Origin: an uncultured Mycoplasmatota bacterium
GTDB taxonomy: Bacteria; Bacillota_I; Bacilli_A; RF39; UBA660
Length of the DNA: 64,000 nucleotides
Direction: 5' to 3'
Assembly: GCA_900549285.1 (NCBI GenBank)
Contig: URNW01000001.1
Coordinates: 62,001 to 126,000 of the forward strand
The position numbers and the translations under genes are program-made. This document shows, piece after piece, positions 33,111-42,233 of the stretch. Position 1 is the first letter of the stretch. Every line of letters starts with the position of its first letter. Under the pieces are notes generated by a model that worked only from the letters and a program-made list of their open reading frames with translations, was not told where the DNA came from and did not search any database.

Positions 33111-35264
33111 ATGAAAACAGAAGAAGAAACGATAACCTTTGAAAGCGTTTATGAAAGCATAAAAGAAAACATTAAAGATACAGAAGAACTATTAAAAATT
33201 AAAGAAGCTTATCAGTTTGCTTTAGAAAAACATAAAGGAATGAAAAGACTAACTGGGGAGGATTTTATTACTCATCCTTTGCATGTTGCTAAAATAGTAA
33301 ATAGTCTAAATGTAGATGCAACAACAATTATTGGTGCATTATTACACGAAGTAATGAATAATGGTGAAACAGAATTAGATGAACTAAAAGAAAAATTTGA
33401 TTCTACTGTTGCAACAATTGTTGATTCAATTACGAAAATTAATAAGTTAGAATTAGTAGATGACTCTGAATCTAGTGCGATTTATCTGAGAAAAGTATTA
33501 GTTGGTCTTGCAACAGATGTCCGTGTATTATTTATCAAATTAGCAGATCGTTTACATAATATGCGAACCAATTATGCCATCAACCCTAAAAAGCAAAAGC
33601 AAAAAGCCTATGAAACAATGGCAGTATTAATACCAATTGCTCACCGTTTAGGAATTAATTCTATAAAGAGTGAATTAGAAGATTTATGTTTATATTACAC
33701 CAAACCTGATGTTTATAATGATATATTAGAAAAGTTAAATGAAACACAGAAGGAATTAAATGATTCCTTAGAGGAAATGCAAGAAAGTATAACGAATATT
33801 TTAACTGAACAAGGATTGAAATTTAAAATAAAAGGAAGAGTAAAGAGTGTTCATAGTATTTATAATAAATTATCAAACGGCAAAAAATGGAATGAAATTT
33901 ATGATATTTTAGCTCTAAGAGTAATTTTAGAAACAGTAAGCGATTGTTACTTAGCAGTAGGACTTGTTCATGCAAAATATCGTCCAATACCAAAGCGTTT
34001 TAAAGATTATATTGCTATGCCGAAAGCTAACATGTATCAATCTCTTCATACCACAGTATTTGGAGTGGATGGACATTTATTTGAAGTTCAATTTAGAACA
34101 TATGAAATGGACGAATTTGCCGAAAAAGGAATGGCTTCTCACTGGTCATATAAAGAACATGGAACTAAAAAAGTACAAAATATAATGGAACAAAAATTAG
34201 AAATGTTTCGTAATTTAATAGAAACTCATGAGGAAGTAGATGACTTAGCCTTTGCTAAAGATGTAACAAGCGACATGTTAGCAGAAATGATTTATGTTTT
34301 TACCCCAAAAGGAGATGTCATGGAACTTCCAAAGGGAGCTACTCCAATTGATTTTGCATATCGCATTCATTCTGATGTTGGAGATAAGACTGTAGGAGCA
34401 ATTGTAAATGATACCATTGTCCCTTTAAACCATGAATTAGAAAATAATGACATTGTAAAAATTAAAACCAATGTAAATAGTTCTCCAAATAAAGATTGGC
34501 TAAATTTTGTTAAGACAAGTCAAGCCAAAAATAAAATTAAATCTTATTTTAGTAAACAAGAAAGAAGTTTCTTAATTGAAAAAGGAAAAGATATTTTAGA
34601 AAAAGAATTACGTAAAAGAAAGCTTTCCTTTAATGAGACAATGAGCGAAGAAAACATCAAGAAGATATTAAAGGATTTAAAATTAAAAGATATAGAAGAT
34701 ATTTATTTATCAATTGGTAGTTTAAGATATACAGCAGGCTTTATAATAAGTTTAACAACAAACATAAAAGCCAATGTAGAAGATGCATTAATTGAAAAAG
34801 TTGCCAATCATACCAAACAAGAAAGAAATTATAAAAATGATATCATTGTTGCTGGAATAGGAGATATATTAGTAAATATCGCCAAATGTTGCAAACCTGT
34901 AAAAGGAGATGAAATTGCTGGCTTTATCACGAAAGGTCAAGGAATAACTGTTCATAAGAAAAATTGCCCTAATATTACTGATAAAACAGAAAGAATGATC
35001 GAAGTAAAATGGAATTATCAAAATGAATCAACTTACTTAACGGATTTATTCATTGAAACAGATAATAATAAAAGCTATTTATCTGATATTATTGCAACAT
35101 TTACAAAGCGAAATATTCATATTGATTCATTTAAAACAAAGGAATATGCTAATAATTATATCTATGAAATAACAGCAAAAGTTAAAAATAAAGAAGAAAT
35201 AGAAAAGATTTTATTAGATTTAGAAATATTATCTTTTGTGATCAAAGTAAATAGGAGTAAATAA
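33111..35264 (+). CDS. relA: Rel/RSH (p)ppGpp enzyme with degenerate hydrolase site
   Basis: 717 residues with full RSH plan: HD domain (about 35-190), synthetase (about 235-345), TGS (about 390-450) and C-terminal zinc-finger-like and ACT domains. The synthetase keeps RFKDYIAMPKANMYQSLHTT and EVQFRTYEMDEFAEKGMASH. In the HD domain Arg46, His55, His79 and Asn of LADRLHNMRT remain, but the metal-binding Asp after His79 is Glu80 and the catalytic Glu-Asp pair is Asn83-Asn84 (LLHEVMNNG versus LHDVVEDT). Hydrolysis is therefore probably lost or poor. Start follows the comN stop directly; dtd overlaps by one base. Confidence 0.95.
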   Translation: MKTEEETITFESVYESIKENIKDTEELLKIKEAYQFALEKHKGMKRLTGEDFITHPLHVAKIVNSLNVDATTIIGALLHEVMNNGETELDELKEKFDSTVATIVDSITKINKLELVDDSESSAIYLRKVLVGLATDVRVLFIKLADRLHNMRTNYAINPKKQKQKAYETMAVLIPIAHRLGINSIKSELEDLCLYYTKPDVYNDILEKLNETQKELNDSLEEMQESITNILTEQGLKFKIKGRVKSVHSIYNKLSNGKKWNEIYDILALRVILETVSDCYLAVGLVHAKYRPIPKRFKDYIAMPKANMYQSLHTTVFGVDGHLFEVQFRTYEMDEFAEKGMASHWSYKEHGTKKVQNIMEQKLEMFRNLIETHEEVDDLAFAKDVTSDMLAEMIYVFTPKGDVMELPKGATPIDFAYRIHSDVGDKTVGAIVNDTIVPLNHELENNDIVKIKTNVNSSPNKDWLNFVKTSQAKNKIKSYFSKQERSFLIEKGKDILEKELRKRKLSFNETMSEENIKKILKDLKLKDIEDIYLSIGSLRYTAGFIISLTTNIKANVEDALIEKVANHTKQERNYKNDIIVAGIGDILVNIAKCCKPVKGDEIAGFITKGQGITVHKKNCPNITDKTERMIEVKWNYQNESTYLTDLFIETDNNKSYLSDIIATFTKRNIHIDSFKTKEYANNYIYEITAKVKNKEEIEKILLDLEILSFVIKVNRSK

Positions 35265-35701
35265 TGAAGGTATTAGTACAAAGAAGTAAAAATAGTAATG
35301 TAGAAGTAGATGGAAAAGTAATAAATTCTATTAATAAAGGATTAGTATTATTAGTGGGATTTACTATAAACGATACAATAAAAGATCTTGAAAAAATGGC
35401 ACAAAAAGTTGTAAATTTAAGAATTTTTGATGATGAAAAAGGCGTTATGAATAAATCAATTTTAGAAGTTGGAGGAGAAATACTTTCTATTAGTCAATTT
35501 ACTTTATATGCTAATACTAAAAAGGGAAATAGACCTTCTTATATAGAAGCTTTAAATGGCAAGGAAGCCATTATCCTTTATGAGAAATTTAATGAAGAAT
35601 TAAACAAATATATTCCAACCAAATCAGGAATTTTTGGTGCTGACATGCTAGTAAATATTACAAATGATGGTCCAATAACCATTATGTTAGAAAGTAGATA
35701 A
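35264..35701 (+). CDS. dtd: D-aminoacyl-tRNA deacylase
   Basis: 145 residues, the usual DTD length. The two active-site motifs are present: SISQFTLYANTKKGNRPSY (SQFTL) and NITNDGPITIML (cross-subunit NxGP-type motif). It hydrolyses D-amino acids, and glycine, mischarged on tRNA. Its ATG overlaps the relA stop (TAATG), and the relA-dtd pair is conserved in Bacilli. Confidence 0.96.
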   Translation: MKVLVQRSKNSNVEVDGKVINSINKGLVLLVGFTINDTIKDLEKMAQKVVNLRIFDDEKGVMNKSILEVGGEILSISQFTLYANTKKGNRPSYIEALNGKEAIILYEKFNEELNKYIPTKSGIFGADMLVNITNDGPITIMLESR

Positions 35702-35703
35702 TT

Positions 35704-36309
35704 ATGAATTTAGAAGAAACAAAAACAATATTAGAAACATATGGAATGAAACTAGAAGAAAAGGATTATTTCGTAAATCTAAGTATGCATTTAGCTAATA
35801 GCTACTATAACTTTTTTAATGATCAAAAAATTGATGAATTATATCAAGAGGGAATGTCTTTAGATAAGACTAAATTAAAGATTTATTCTTTCTTTCCAAT
35901 TGAGAAAGACAGGCATTATTTAAGGCAAAATGAAATAATAAAATTAAAATTAGAAGAGAATTCTTATATCGTATGTGATTCTACTGGACAAGTTCATGAA
36001 TTTATAATTCAGGAAAAAAGAATGAGAATCCAAAATTTAAATATTTTAGAAGCTTTATATATTGCTAATCAATATCATGTTATCAAAAAAAATCAAATAA
36101 TAATTCAAACAATAGAAAAATTAGAACTATTATCAGCTATATATCATTTTGCTTTTCTCTTATTAAATTTAAATCAAGGATATAGTATGGATATTGTAAG
36201 AACAGGAATGTTTCATAATGCTTACTTTCATTTAATCCATTTATGTGAACATCTAAAAAAAGCGAAAGATTTGTATTTAAGCTTAGAATTAGAAAACGTA
36301 AGAAAATAA
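35704..36309 (+). CDS. Unknown protein, first of a tandem family of three
   Basis: 201 residues, probably soluble and helical with a short beta region in the middle (SYIVCDSTGQVHEFIIQ). No signal or membrane segment. Near the end is VRTGMFHNAYFHLIHL, shared with the next protein (TRAGMFQNAYHNLITF), and both start with a YGMKLEEKDYF / YGQKLEQKEYF segment, so they are paralogues. It starts two bases after dtd. I do not recognise the family. Confidence 0.65.
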   Translation: MNLEETKTILETYGMKLEEKDYFVNLSMHLANSYYNFFNDQKIDELYQEGMSLDKTKLKIYSFFPIEKDRHYLRQNEIIKLKLEENSYIVCDSTGQVHEFIIQEKRMRIQNLNILEALYIANQYHVIKKNQIIIQTIEKLELLSAIYHFAFLLLNLNQGYSMDIVRTGMFHNAYFHLIHLCEHLKKAKDLYLSLELENVRK

Positions 36310-36896
36310 TGAATATAGAAAAAATAACAGAAGAGCTATTAAACTATGGTCAAAAATTAGAACAAAAAGAATATTTCCTAGTTTTAGCCCATAAATTAGC
36401 AACTAGTTACTATAAGTACTTTAATAAAACGCAAATTATGAAAGTGGTAAGAGAAAAAAATTATATTTCCGCTGTCTTATCTTTAGCAAACATTCCCAAT
36501 TTAGATTATAAAAGTGCATATTATTTAAATTATCAAGAATATTTTACACTTTATATTAATTCTTCTTCTTATGTAACATTTAACTTAAAAGGAATGGTAA
36601 AAAAAATAGTACTTGATCATGAACTTCAACAAATACCTCTCATAACTTTAGAAGAAGCTTTAGAACTCCTAAAAATGAATAAATTAGAAATTAAACAAGA
36701 AGATATTAAGTCTTTAAATGAGACACAATATTTAAAATCACTAATATACTCTTATGCTTTAGAATTATTAAAAACAAACTATAAAGATAAAGAATATTTA
36801 ACAAGAGCAGGTATGTTTCAAAATGCTTATCATAATTTAATAACTTTCAAAAATAGACCATTTTTATCATCAATAACATCTCCAACTAGAAATTAG
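36309..36896 (+). CDS. Unknown protein, second of the tandem family
   Basis: 195 residues, overlapping the previous stop by one base (TAATG). Same layout: LLNYGQKLEQKEYFLVLAHK, an Asn/Tyr-rich LATSYYKYFNKTQ matching LANSYYNFFNDQK of the previous protein, a middle beta segment (SYVTFNLKGMVKKIV) and the closing TRAGMFQNAYHNLI. The gene pair must arise from duplication. No catalytic residues can be proposed. Confidence 0.65.
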   Translation: MNIEKITEELLNYGQKLEQKEYFLVLAHKLATSYYKYFNKTQIMKVVREKNYISAVLSLANIPNLDYKSAYYLNYQEYFTLYINSSSYVTFNLKGMVKKIVLDHELQQIPLITLEEALELLKMNKLEIKQEDIKSLNETQYLKSLIYSYALELLKTNYKDKEYLTRAGMFQNAYHNLITFKNRPFLSSITSPTRN

Positions 36897-36968
36897 TTCT
36901 TTACAAATTAATTAATTTCTGCTACAATTATTCTTACACCTAAAAAAGTGTATAGAAATGGAGAATTT

Positions 36969-37571
36969 ATGAAACAAGAAAAAAATAAAAACAGCATAGA
37001 AGATTTACTATTATTTTATAATAAGTATTTAAATGTAGGAATTGGTGAAGGCTTTCTTTTAGAATTAGTTAAAAAATGTGCAACAACCCATCAATTACAA
37101 GAAATATCAGCAAAGGATACATCAATTATATTTAATCAATTAGAATTAGAATTTTTAGCTTTCCATCATTTCAAATCTATAGAATTAGCCAAAGACTATA
37201 CAATTATAATTGATTCCATGGGACATATTACGAATTTTTTATTTAAACCAGGTTTTGACTTAGCAGAAAAAGAGGAACTAAAAAAATATATAAATAATAG
37301 CATTTTTAATTTTTTAGAAAGCATTCCTGTAAGTGATGAGCAAATAGCTTCAAAAGAAGAAGTTCAAAATATGATTTTACAAAATATTTTTGTATCTAAA
37401 ATTAGTAAAGCAACTTATGAACAAATCAAAATAAGAGATGGATTGCTTGCCTCTACTCGTTTTATGAATAAAAATAGTGAAATTATCAATTACGAAGATC
37501 AATTGACTAGTGAATTAAATTTTGAAGAGCTTTTTGCTAATAAATTAATTTTTTCAAGATCTCTTCGTTAA
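36969..37571 (+). CDS. Unknown protein, third and most diverged of the tandem family
   Basis: 200 residues from ATG 36969, which has GGAGA upstream; an in-frame GTG at 36948 would put this site inside the gene. Its middle segment, DYTIIIDSMGHITNFLFKPG, parallels SYIVCDSTGQVHEFI of the first member, and the length and helical style agree, but the N-terminal and GMFQNAY motifs are not clearly conserved. Membership in the family is therefore likely but unproven. The T-box leader of hisS begins immediately downstream. Confidence 0.55.
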   Translation: MKQEKNKNSIEDLLLFYNKYLNVGIGEGFLLELVKKCATTHQLQEISAKDTSIIFNQLELEFLAFHHFKSIELAKDYTIIIDSMGHITNFLFKPGFDLAEKEELKKYINNSIFNFLESIPVSDEQIASKEEVQNMILQNIFVSKISKATYEQIKIRDGLLASTRFMNKNSEIINYEDQLTSELNFEELFANKLIFSRSLR

Positions 37572-37577
37572 AAGAAC

Positions 37578-37606
37578 TTGACAGCAAAAACAAAATATAA
37601 TAAAAT
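37578..37606 (+). promoter_or_regulatory. Promoter of the hisS operon
   Basis: TTGACA (37578-37583), 17-base spacer, TAAAAT (37601-37606). It begins 6 bases after the upstream stop codon. Confidence 0.75.
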
Positions 37607-37612
37607 GAAATA

Positions 37613-37821
37613 CATAGAATATTTTTCTAAAGAAAGACCGAGTACAATTAATATTTACTTCTAAGAGAGGACTAGATGCTGAGAATGTCCAAGTAAAATA
37701 ATTAGAAAGACAGCTTTCATATATTTAGAAAACGCATAAAATGCGATAAAAAATGAAGAGTACTTAGTAAAATAAGGTGGCACCGCGGAAATGATCCGTC
37801 CTTATGTTACTAAGTTTTTTT
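37613..37821 (+). ncRNA. T-box riboswitch with an Asp (GAC) specifier
   Basis: The T-box core AAGGTGGCACCGCGG is at 37774-37788. Stem I is visible: TTTACTT/AAGTAAA and GGAC/GTCC arms, AGTA on the 5' side and GAAA on the 3' side of the specifier loop, directly followed by GAC (37709-37711) and a purine, as in glyQS leaders. The terminator pairs ACTTAGTAA (37762-37770) with TTACTAAGT (37807-37815) before seven T's. Uncharged tRNA binding would favour the antiterminator. GAC codes Asp although the first gene is hisS; aspS is second. Confidence 0.88.
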
Positions 37822-37840
37822 ATTTAAGGAGGAGAAGAAA

Positions 37841-39106
37841 ATGATAACAAAACCAAAAGGTACCTATGATATTTATGGCAAAAATGCTAAATATTACAAC
37901 TATATTAATGGAGTATTCTCATCTATATGTGAATATTACAACTATGAATATATAAGAACACCCATTTTTGAAGAAAGCGAATTATTTCACAGAGGTGTAG
38001 GAGAAACGACAGATATTGTTTCAAAAGAAACTTATGACTTCAAAGATCGAGGAGAGAGAAATTTAACACTTAGACCTGAAGGAACTGCTGGAGTAGTAAG
38101 AAGTTATATTGAAAACAAAATGTATGGAGAAGCAAATCAACCAATTAAACTTTACTATAGTGGTACAATGTACCGTTATGAAAGACCTCAAGCAGGAAGA
38201 TACAGAGAATTATCCCAAATAGGTGTAGAAGTATTGGGAAGTAACTCAGAAATTATGGATGCTGAGGTAATATCACTTGCTTATCGTACATTAGAAGAAA
38301 TGGGAATAGATAATATTACAGCTAAAATTAATACTTTAGGTGATAATGAATCTCGTGAAAATTATCGAAACGCTCTTATAAATTATTTAAAACCACATTT
38401 AAATGAGTTATGTGAAGATTGTCAAAAAAGATTTTTAACAAATCCATTAAGAATATTAGATTGCAAAGTAGATAAAGATAGTGAAATTTTAAAAAATGCT
38501 CCATCAATCATGGAATATTTAAATGAAGAAAGTAAAACTAGATTTGATAAAGTTTTACAATATTTGGATTATTTAGATATTGATTATGAAATAGATTCAA
38601 ATATTGTAAGAGGACTAGATTATTATAATCACACTGTTTTTGAATTAGTAGCAGACTTAGATGGGCTAGGAAATGCTAGTACATTATGTGGAGGAGGTCG
38701 CTACAATAATTTAATAACAAATCTAGGTGGACCTGATACTCCAGGAATCGGCTTTGCCTGTGGAGTGGATCGCTTAATGATTGTGCTACAAGAATTAAAT
38801 AAAGAAAAAGAAATAGAAAGTTCTTTAGATGTTTATGTTCTAGCTGTAAGTGAAGAAGAAAAAATCACAGCTTTAAAATTAGTACAAGATTTACGTTGGA
38901 GCGAAATTAAAACAGAAATGGATACTTTAAATAGAGGATTAAAAGCTCAATTTAAGCAAGCAGATCGTCTAAATGCGAGATTGCTAGTAATTCTTAATAA
39001 TGAAGATTTACAAAGAGGAATTATTACTGTAAAAGATAATTTAACAAAAGAAGAAGTTAAAATAGATGAAAGTGAAATATTAGATTATATTATTAGTAAT
39101 TTATAG
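37841..39106 (+). CDS. hisS: Histidyl-tRNA synthetase
   Basis: 421 residues. Class II motifs: motif 2 in YYSGTMYRYERPQAGRYREL, the His-binding segment GLDYYNHTVFELVAD and GGGRYNNLI, with motif 3 in GIGFACGVDRLMIVL. The C-terminal anticodon-binding domain starts near residue 325. Strong ribosome site AAGGAGGAGAAG. It is first in the operon controlled by the T-box leader. It charges tRNA-His. Confidence 0.97.
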   Translation: MITKPKGTYDIYGKNAKYYNYINGVFSSICEYYNYEYIRTPIFEESELFHRGVGETTDIVSKETYDFKDRGERNLTLRPEGTAGVVRSYIENKMYGEANQPIKLYYSGTMYRYERPQAGRYRELSQIGVEVLGSNSEIMDAEVISLAYRTLEEMGIDNITAKINTLGDNESRENYRNALINYLKPHLNELCEDCQKRFLTNPLRILDCKVDKDSEILKNAPSIMEYLNEESKTRFDKVLQYLDYLDIDYEIDSNIVRGLDYYNHTVFELVADLDGLGNASTLCGGGRYNNLITNLGGPDTPGIGFACGVDRLMIVLQELNKEKEIESSLDVYVLAVSEEEKITALKLVQDLRWSEIKTEMDTLNRGLKAQFKQADRLNARLLVILNNEDLQRGIITVKDNLTKEEVKIDESEILDYIISNL

Positions 39107-39114
39107 GAGGAAAT

Positions 39115-40848
39115 ATGGAAAACATTTATAGAAACCACTACTGTGGTGAAATTACCAAAGAGAATGTTGGACAAGAAATTAAAATAGCAGGTTGGATCAA
39201 TTCTATAAGAAATTTAGGGAGTCTTGCTTTCTTAACAATACGTGATGAAACAGGAATTGTCCAAGTAATTAGTGAAGATATTGAAAAAATTAAAAATTTA
39301 ACTAGAGAATCTACTGTTACAATTACAGGTACAGTTGCTTTAAGAGAAAAAGATATTAATCCAAACATGAAAACTGGGGAAATTGAAATTCTACTAAAAG
39401 AAATTACTATTTTAGGAAAATGTGCAAACATTTTACCCTTTGAAATAAATAGAAGTAAAGAAGCAAGTGAAGAAACAAGACTAAAATATCGTTACTTAGA
39501 TTTAAGAAATCCTCTAGTACATGATAAAATTTTATTCCGTACCAAAGTAATTGATGAAATTCGTTCAATTATGAAAAAAATGAACTTTACAGAAATTACA
39601 ACACCAATTATTACTGCATCTAGTCCAGAAGGAGCAAGGGACTTTGTAATTCCTTCACGAAACTATAAAGGAAAATTTTACGCTTTACCTCAAGCCCCTC
39701 AAATATATAAACAACTATTAATGGTATCTGGTTTCAATCGTTATTTTCAAATAGCTCCATGTTTTCGTGATGAAGATTGTCGAGCTGATCGAACCCTAGA
39801 ATTTTATCAATTAGACTTTGAAATGAGTTTTGCAACTGAGGAAGATGTATATCAAGTAGGAGAAACAATTTTTTATGAATTATTCTCAAAATTTAGCCAC
39901 AAAAAAGTCTCAGCCCGACCATTTAGGCGAATTTCTTACAAAGAAGCTATATCAAAATATGGAAGTGATAAACCTGATTTAAGAAATCCTTTAATAATCG
40001 AAGATATTACAGAAATTTTTAAAGATACGGATTTTAATGGATTTAAAGATAAAAAAATAAAGGCAATTAAAGTAAAGGAAATAGAAAAACCAAATTCATG
40101 GTATAAAAAATTAGAAGAATATATAAAAGAAAAAGGAGCAGAAGGACTTGCTTATGTAAAAATAGAAGAAGATTTAAATCTTAAATCAACAATTACAAAG
40201 TTTTTAAGTCCTAAAGAAATCGCATCTTTAAAAGAAGCACTAAAATTAGAAGCAGGAAACGTTTTATTTATTATTGCAGGAAATAAAGATATTGATAAAT
40301 ATAGTGGTATTTTAAGAACAAAACTAGGAGAAGAATTAGATTTAATCAATAAAGATGTTTTTGAATTTTGTATTATAAATGATTTCCCAATGTATGAATG
40401 GAATTTAGAAGAAAATAAATGGGATTTTGGTCATAATCCATTTAGTATGCCTAAAGGAGGTTTAGATGCTTTACAAAATATAGACCCTGAAAATATAGTA
40501 GCCAATCAATATGATTTTGTTTGCAATGGATATGAAATGGCTAGTGGAGCAGTAAGAAATCATGATATTGAAATTATGAAAAAGGCTTTTGAAATAGCAG
40601 GATATGATGAAGAAACGATTAAAAATAAGTTCCGTTCATTGTATACAGCTTTTAGATTTGGAGCACCACCTCACGCTGGAATGGCTCCAGGAATTGATCG
40701 TATGATCATGTTATTAACTGAAGAAGAAAATTTAAGAGAAGTTCAAGTATTCCCACCAAATGTAAGTGGAATGGATTTACTGATGGGAAGTCCAAATACT
40801 TTAGAAGAACATCAATTAGAAGAATTACATATAAAAATAAAAGATTAA
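39115..40848 (+). CDS. aspS: Aspartyl-tRNA synthetase
   Basis: 577 residues with the bacterial AspRS plan: OB-fold anticodon domain (1-110), catalytic core with FRDEDCRADRTLEFYQLDFE (motif 2), the bacterial GAD insertion (about 290-390) and motif 3 GAPPHAGMAPGIDRM. The GAD insertion separates it from archaeal-type enzymes. Eight bases follow hisS. Because AsnRS is also encoded, AspRS is probably discriminating, but this is not visible directly. Confidence 0.97.
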   Translation: MENIYRNHYCGEITKENVGQEIKIAGWINSIRNLGSLAFLTIRDETGIVQVISEDIEKIKNLTRESTVTITGTVALREKDINPNMKTGEIEILLKEITILGKCANILPFEINRSKEASEETRLKYRYLDLRNPLVHDKILFRTKVIDEIRSIMKKMNFTEITTPIITASSPEGARDFVIPSRNYKGKFYALPQAPQIYKQLLMVSGFNRYFQIAPCFRDEDCRADRTLEFYQLDFEMSFATEEDVYQVGETIFYELFSKFSHKKVSARPFRRISYKEAISKYGSDKPDLRNPLIIEDITEIFKDTDFNGFKDKKIKAIKVKEIEKPNSWYKKLEEYIKEKGAEGLAYVKIEEDLNLKSTITKFLSPKEIASLKEALKLEAGNVLFIIAGNKDIDKYSGILRTKLGEELDLINKDVFEFCIINDFPMYEWNLEENKWDFGHNPFSMPKGGLDALQNIDPENIVANQYDFVCNGYEMASGAVRNHDIEIMKKAFEIAGYDEETIKNKFRSLYTAFRFGAPPHAGMAPGIDRMIMLLTEEENLREVQVFPPNVSGMDLLMGSPNTLEEHQLEELHIKIKD

Positions 40849-40859
40849 GGAGAATCAAA

Positions 40860-42224
40860 ATGGATTTAAGAGATTTATGGAAAGATATCGAAACTCATAT
40901 AGATAAAAAAATAAAGTTAGAAGGATGGATTAGAAACCACCGTGATCAAAAAACTTTTGGCTTTATTGATTTTTCTGACGGTACATGCTTTAAGCATTTA
41001 CAAGTTGTATATGATAAAGATATAGAAAACTTTGACGAAATAAAAAAATTATCAATTGGAAGTGCCATTGAAATAGAAGGGACAATTACTCCCTCAAGTG
41101 GTACTCAAGCCTATGAAATGCAAGCTTCTAAAATCACTCTTTTAGGACCTTGTTCAGAAGATTATCCCATTCAACCCAAAAGACACACTAGAGAATTTTT
41201 AAGAGAAGTAGCTTATTTAAGACCAAGGACTAACCTTTTTGGAGCCGTATTTAGAGTAAGAAGTATAGCCGCTTATGCGATTCATAAATACTTCCAAGAA
41301 AGGGGATATGTATATTTTCATGCACCTTTAATTACAGCAAGTGATTGTGAAGGCGCAGGAGAAATGTTTCAAGTTACAACACTACTAATTGAAAAATTAA
41401 ATGGTAAAGTAGACTACAGTAAAGACTTTTTTGGCAAGATGACTAATTTAACAGTAAGTGGTCAATTAGAAGCTGAAACTTTCGCTATGGCCTATAAAAA
41501 AACTTACACTTTTGGTCCAACATTTCGTGCTGAAAATTCTAATACCAAAACTCACGCTTCAGAATTTTGGATGATTGAACCTGAAATTGCTTTTTGTGAT
41601 TTAGAAGAGGATATGGATATCATGGAAGACATGCTAAAATATATTGTAAAATATGTTTTAGAAAACGCTTCTGAAGAAATTGCTTTTTTCGATCAATATA
41701 CGGAAAAAGGCTTAAAAGAAAAATTAGAAAAATTAGTAAATAGCAAATTTACACGTATCGATCATGAAGAAGTAATTAAAATTTTAAAAAATGCTGATAT
41801 AAAATGGGAATTTGAGCCAAAATTTGGTGAAGATATTGCCAAAGAACATGAAAAATATATAACTGAATATTTTGGTGGACCTATATTTATTAAAAATTGG
41901 CCCAAAGATATTAAAGCCTTTTATATGAAATTAAATAGTGATGGAAAAACAGTAGCTGCTGTAGATCTTGAAGTACCAGGAGCAGGAGAACTAATGGGTG
42001 GCAGCCAAAGAGAAGAAGATTATGATAAATTGATTAATAGAATGCAAGAATTAAAAATTGATTCTTCTTCCATGGATTGGTATTTAAATTTAAGAAAATA
42101 TGGAGGTTGCGTTCATTCAGGATTTGGAATGGGATTTGAAAGATTACTAATCTACTTAACAGGAGTAGATAATATTAGGGATGTAATTCCATATCCAAGA
42201 ACACCAAAAAACTGTGATTTTTAA
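40860..42224 (+). CDS. asnS: Asparaginyl-tRNA synthetase
   Basis: 454 residues, class IIb: OB-fold (1-105), then the core with motif 2 YTFGPTFRAENSNTKTHASE and motif 3 GFGMGFERLLIYLTGVDN, ending IRDVIPYPRTPKNCDF, the characteristic AsnRS C-terminus. TAAGGAG precedes the ATG. Having AsnRS means GatCAB downstream is probably needed for Gln-tRNA rather than Asn-tRNA. Its place after aspS in a T-box operon links Asp and Asn charging. Confidence 0.97.
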   Translation: MDLRDLWKDIETHIDKKIKLEGWIRNHRDQKTFGFIDFSDGTCFKHLQVVYDKDIENFDEIKKLSIGSAIEIEGTITPSSGTQAYEMQASKITLLGPCSEDYPIQPKRHTREFLREVAYLRPRTNLFGAVFRVRSIAAYAIHKYFQERGYVYFHAPLITASDCEGAGEMFQVTTLLIEKLNGKVDYSKDFFGKMTNLTVSGQLEAETFAMAYKKTYTFGPTFRAENSNTKTHASEFWMIEPEIAFCDLEEDMDIMEDMLKYIVKYVLENASEEIAFFDQYTEKGLKEKLEKLVNSKFTRIDHEEVIKILKNADIKWEFEPKFGEDIAKEHEKYITEYFGGPIFIKNWPKDIKAFYMKLNSDGKTVAAVDLEVPGAGELMGGSQREEDYDKLINRMQELKIDSSSMDWYLNLRKYGGCVHSGFGMGFERLLIYLTGVDNIRDVIPYPRTPKNCDF

Positions 42225-42233
42225 GGAGGTCTC

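Noticed and set aside
33964..34185. Alternative-frame ORF inside relA
   Set aside because: It overlaps the conserved synthetase motifs in another frame, with no start signals; a shadow of relA.
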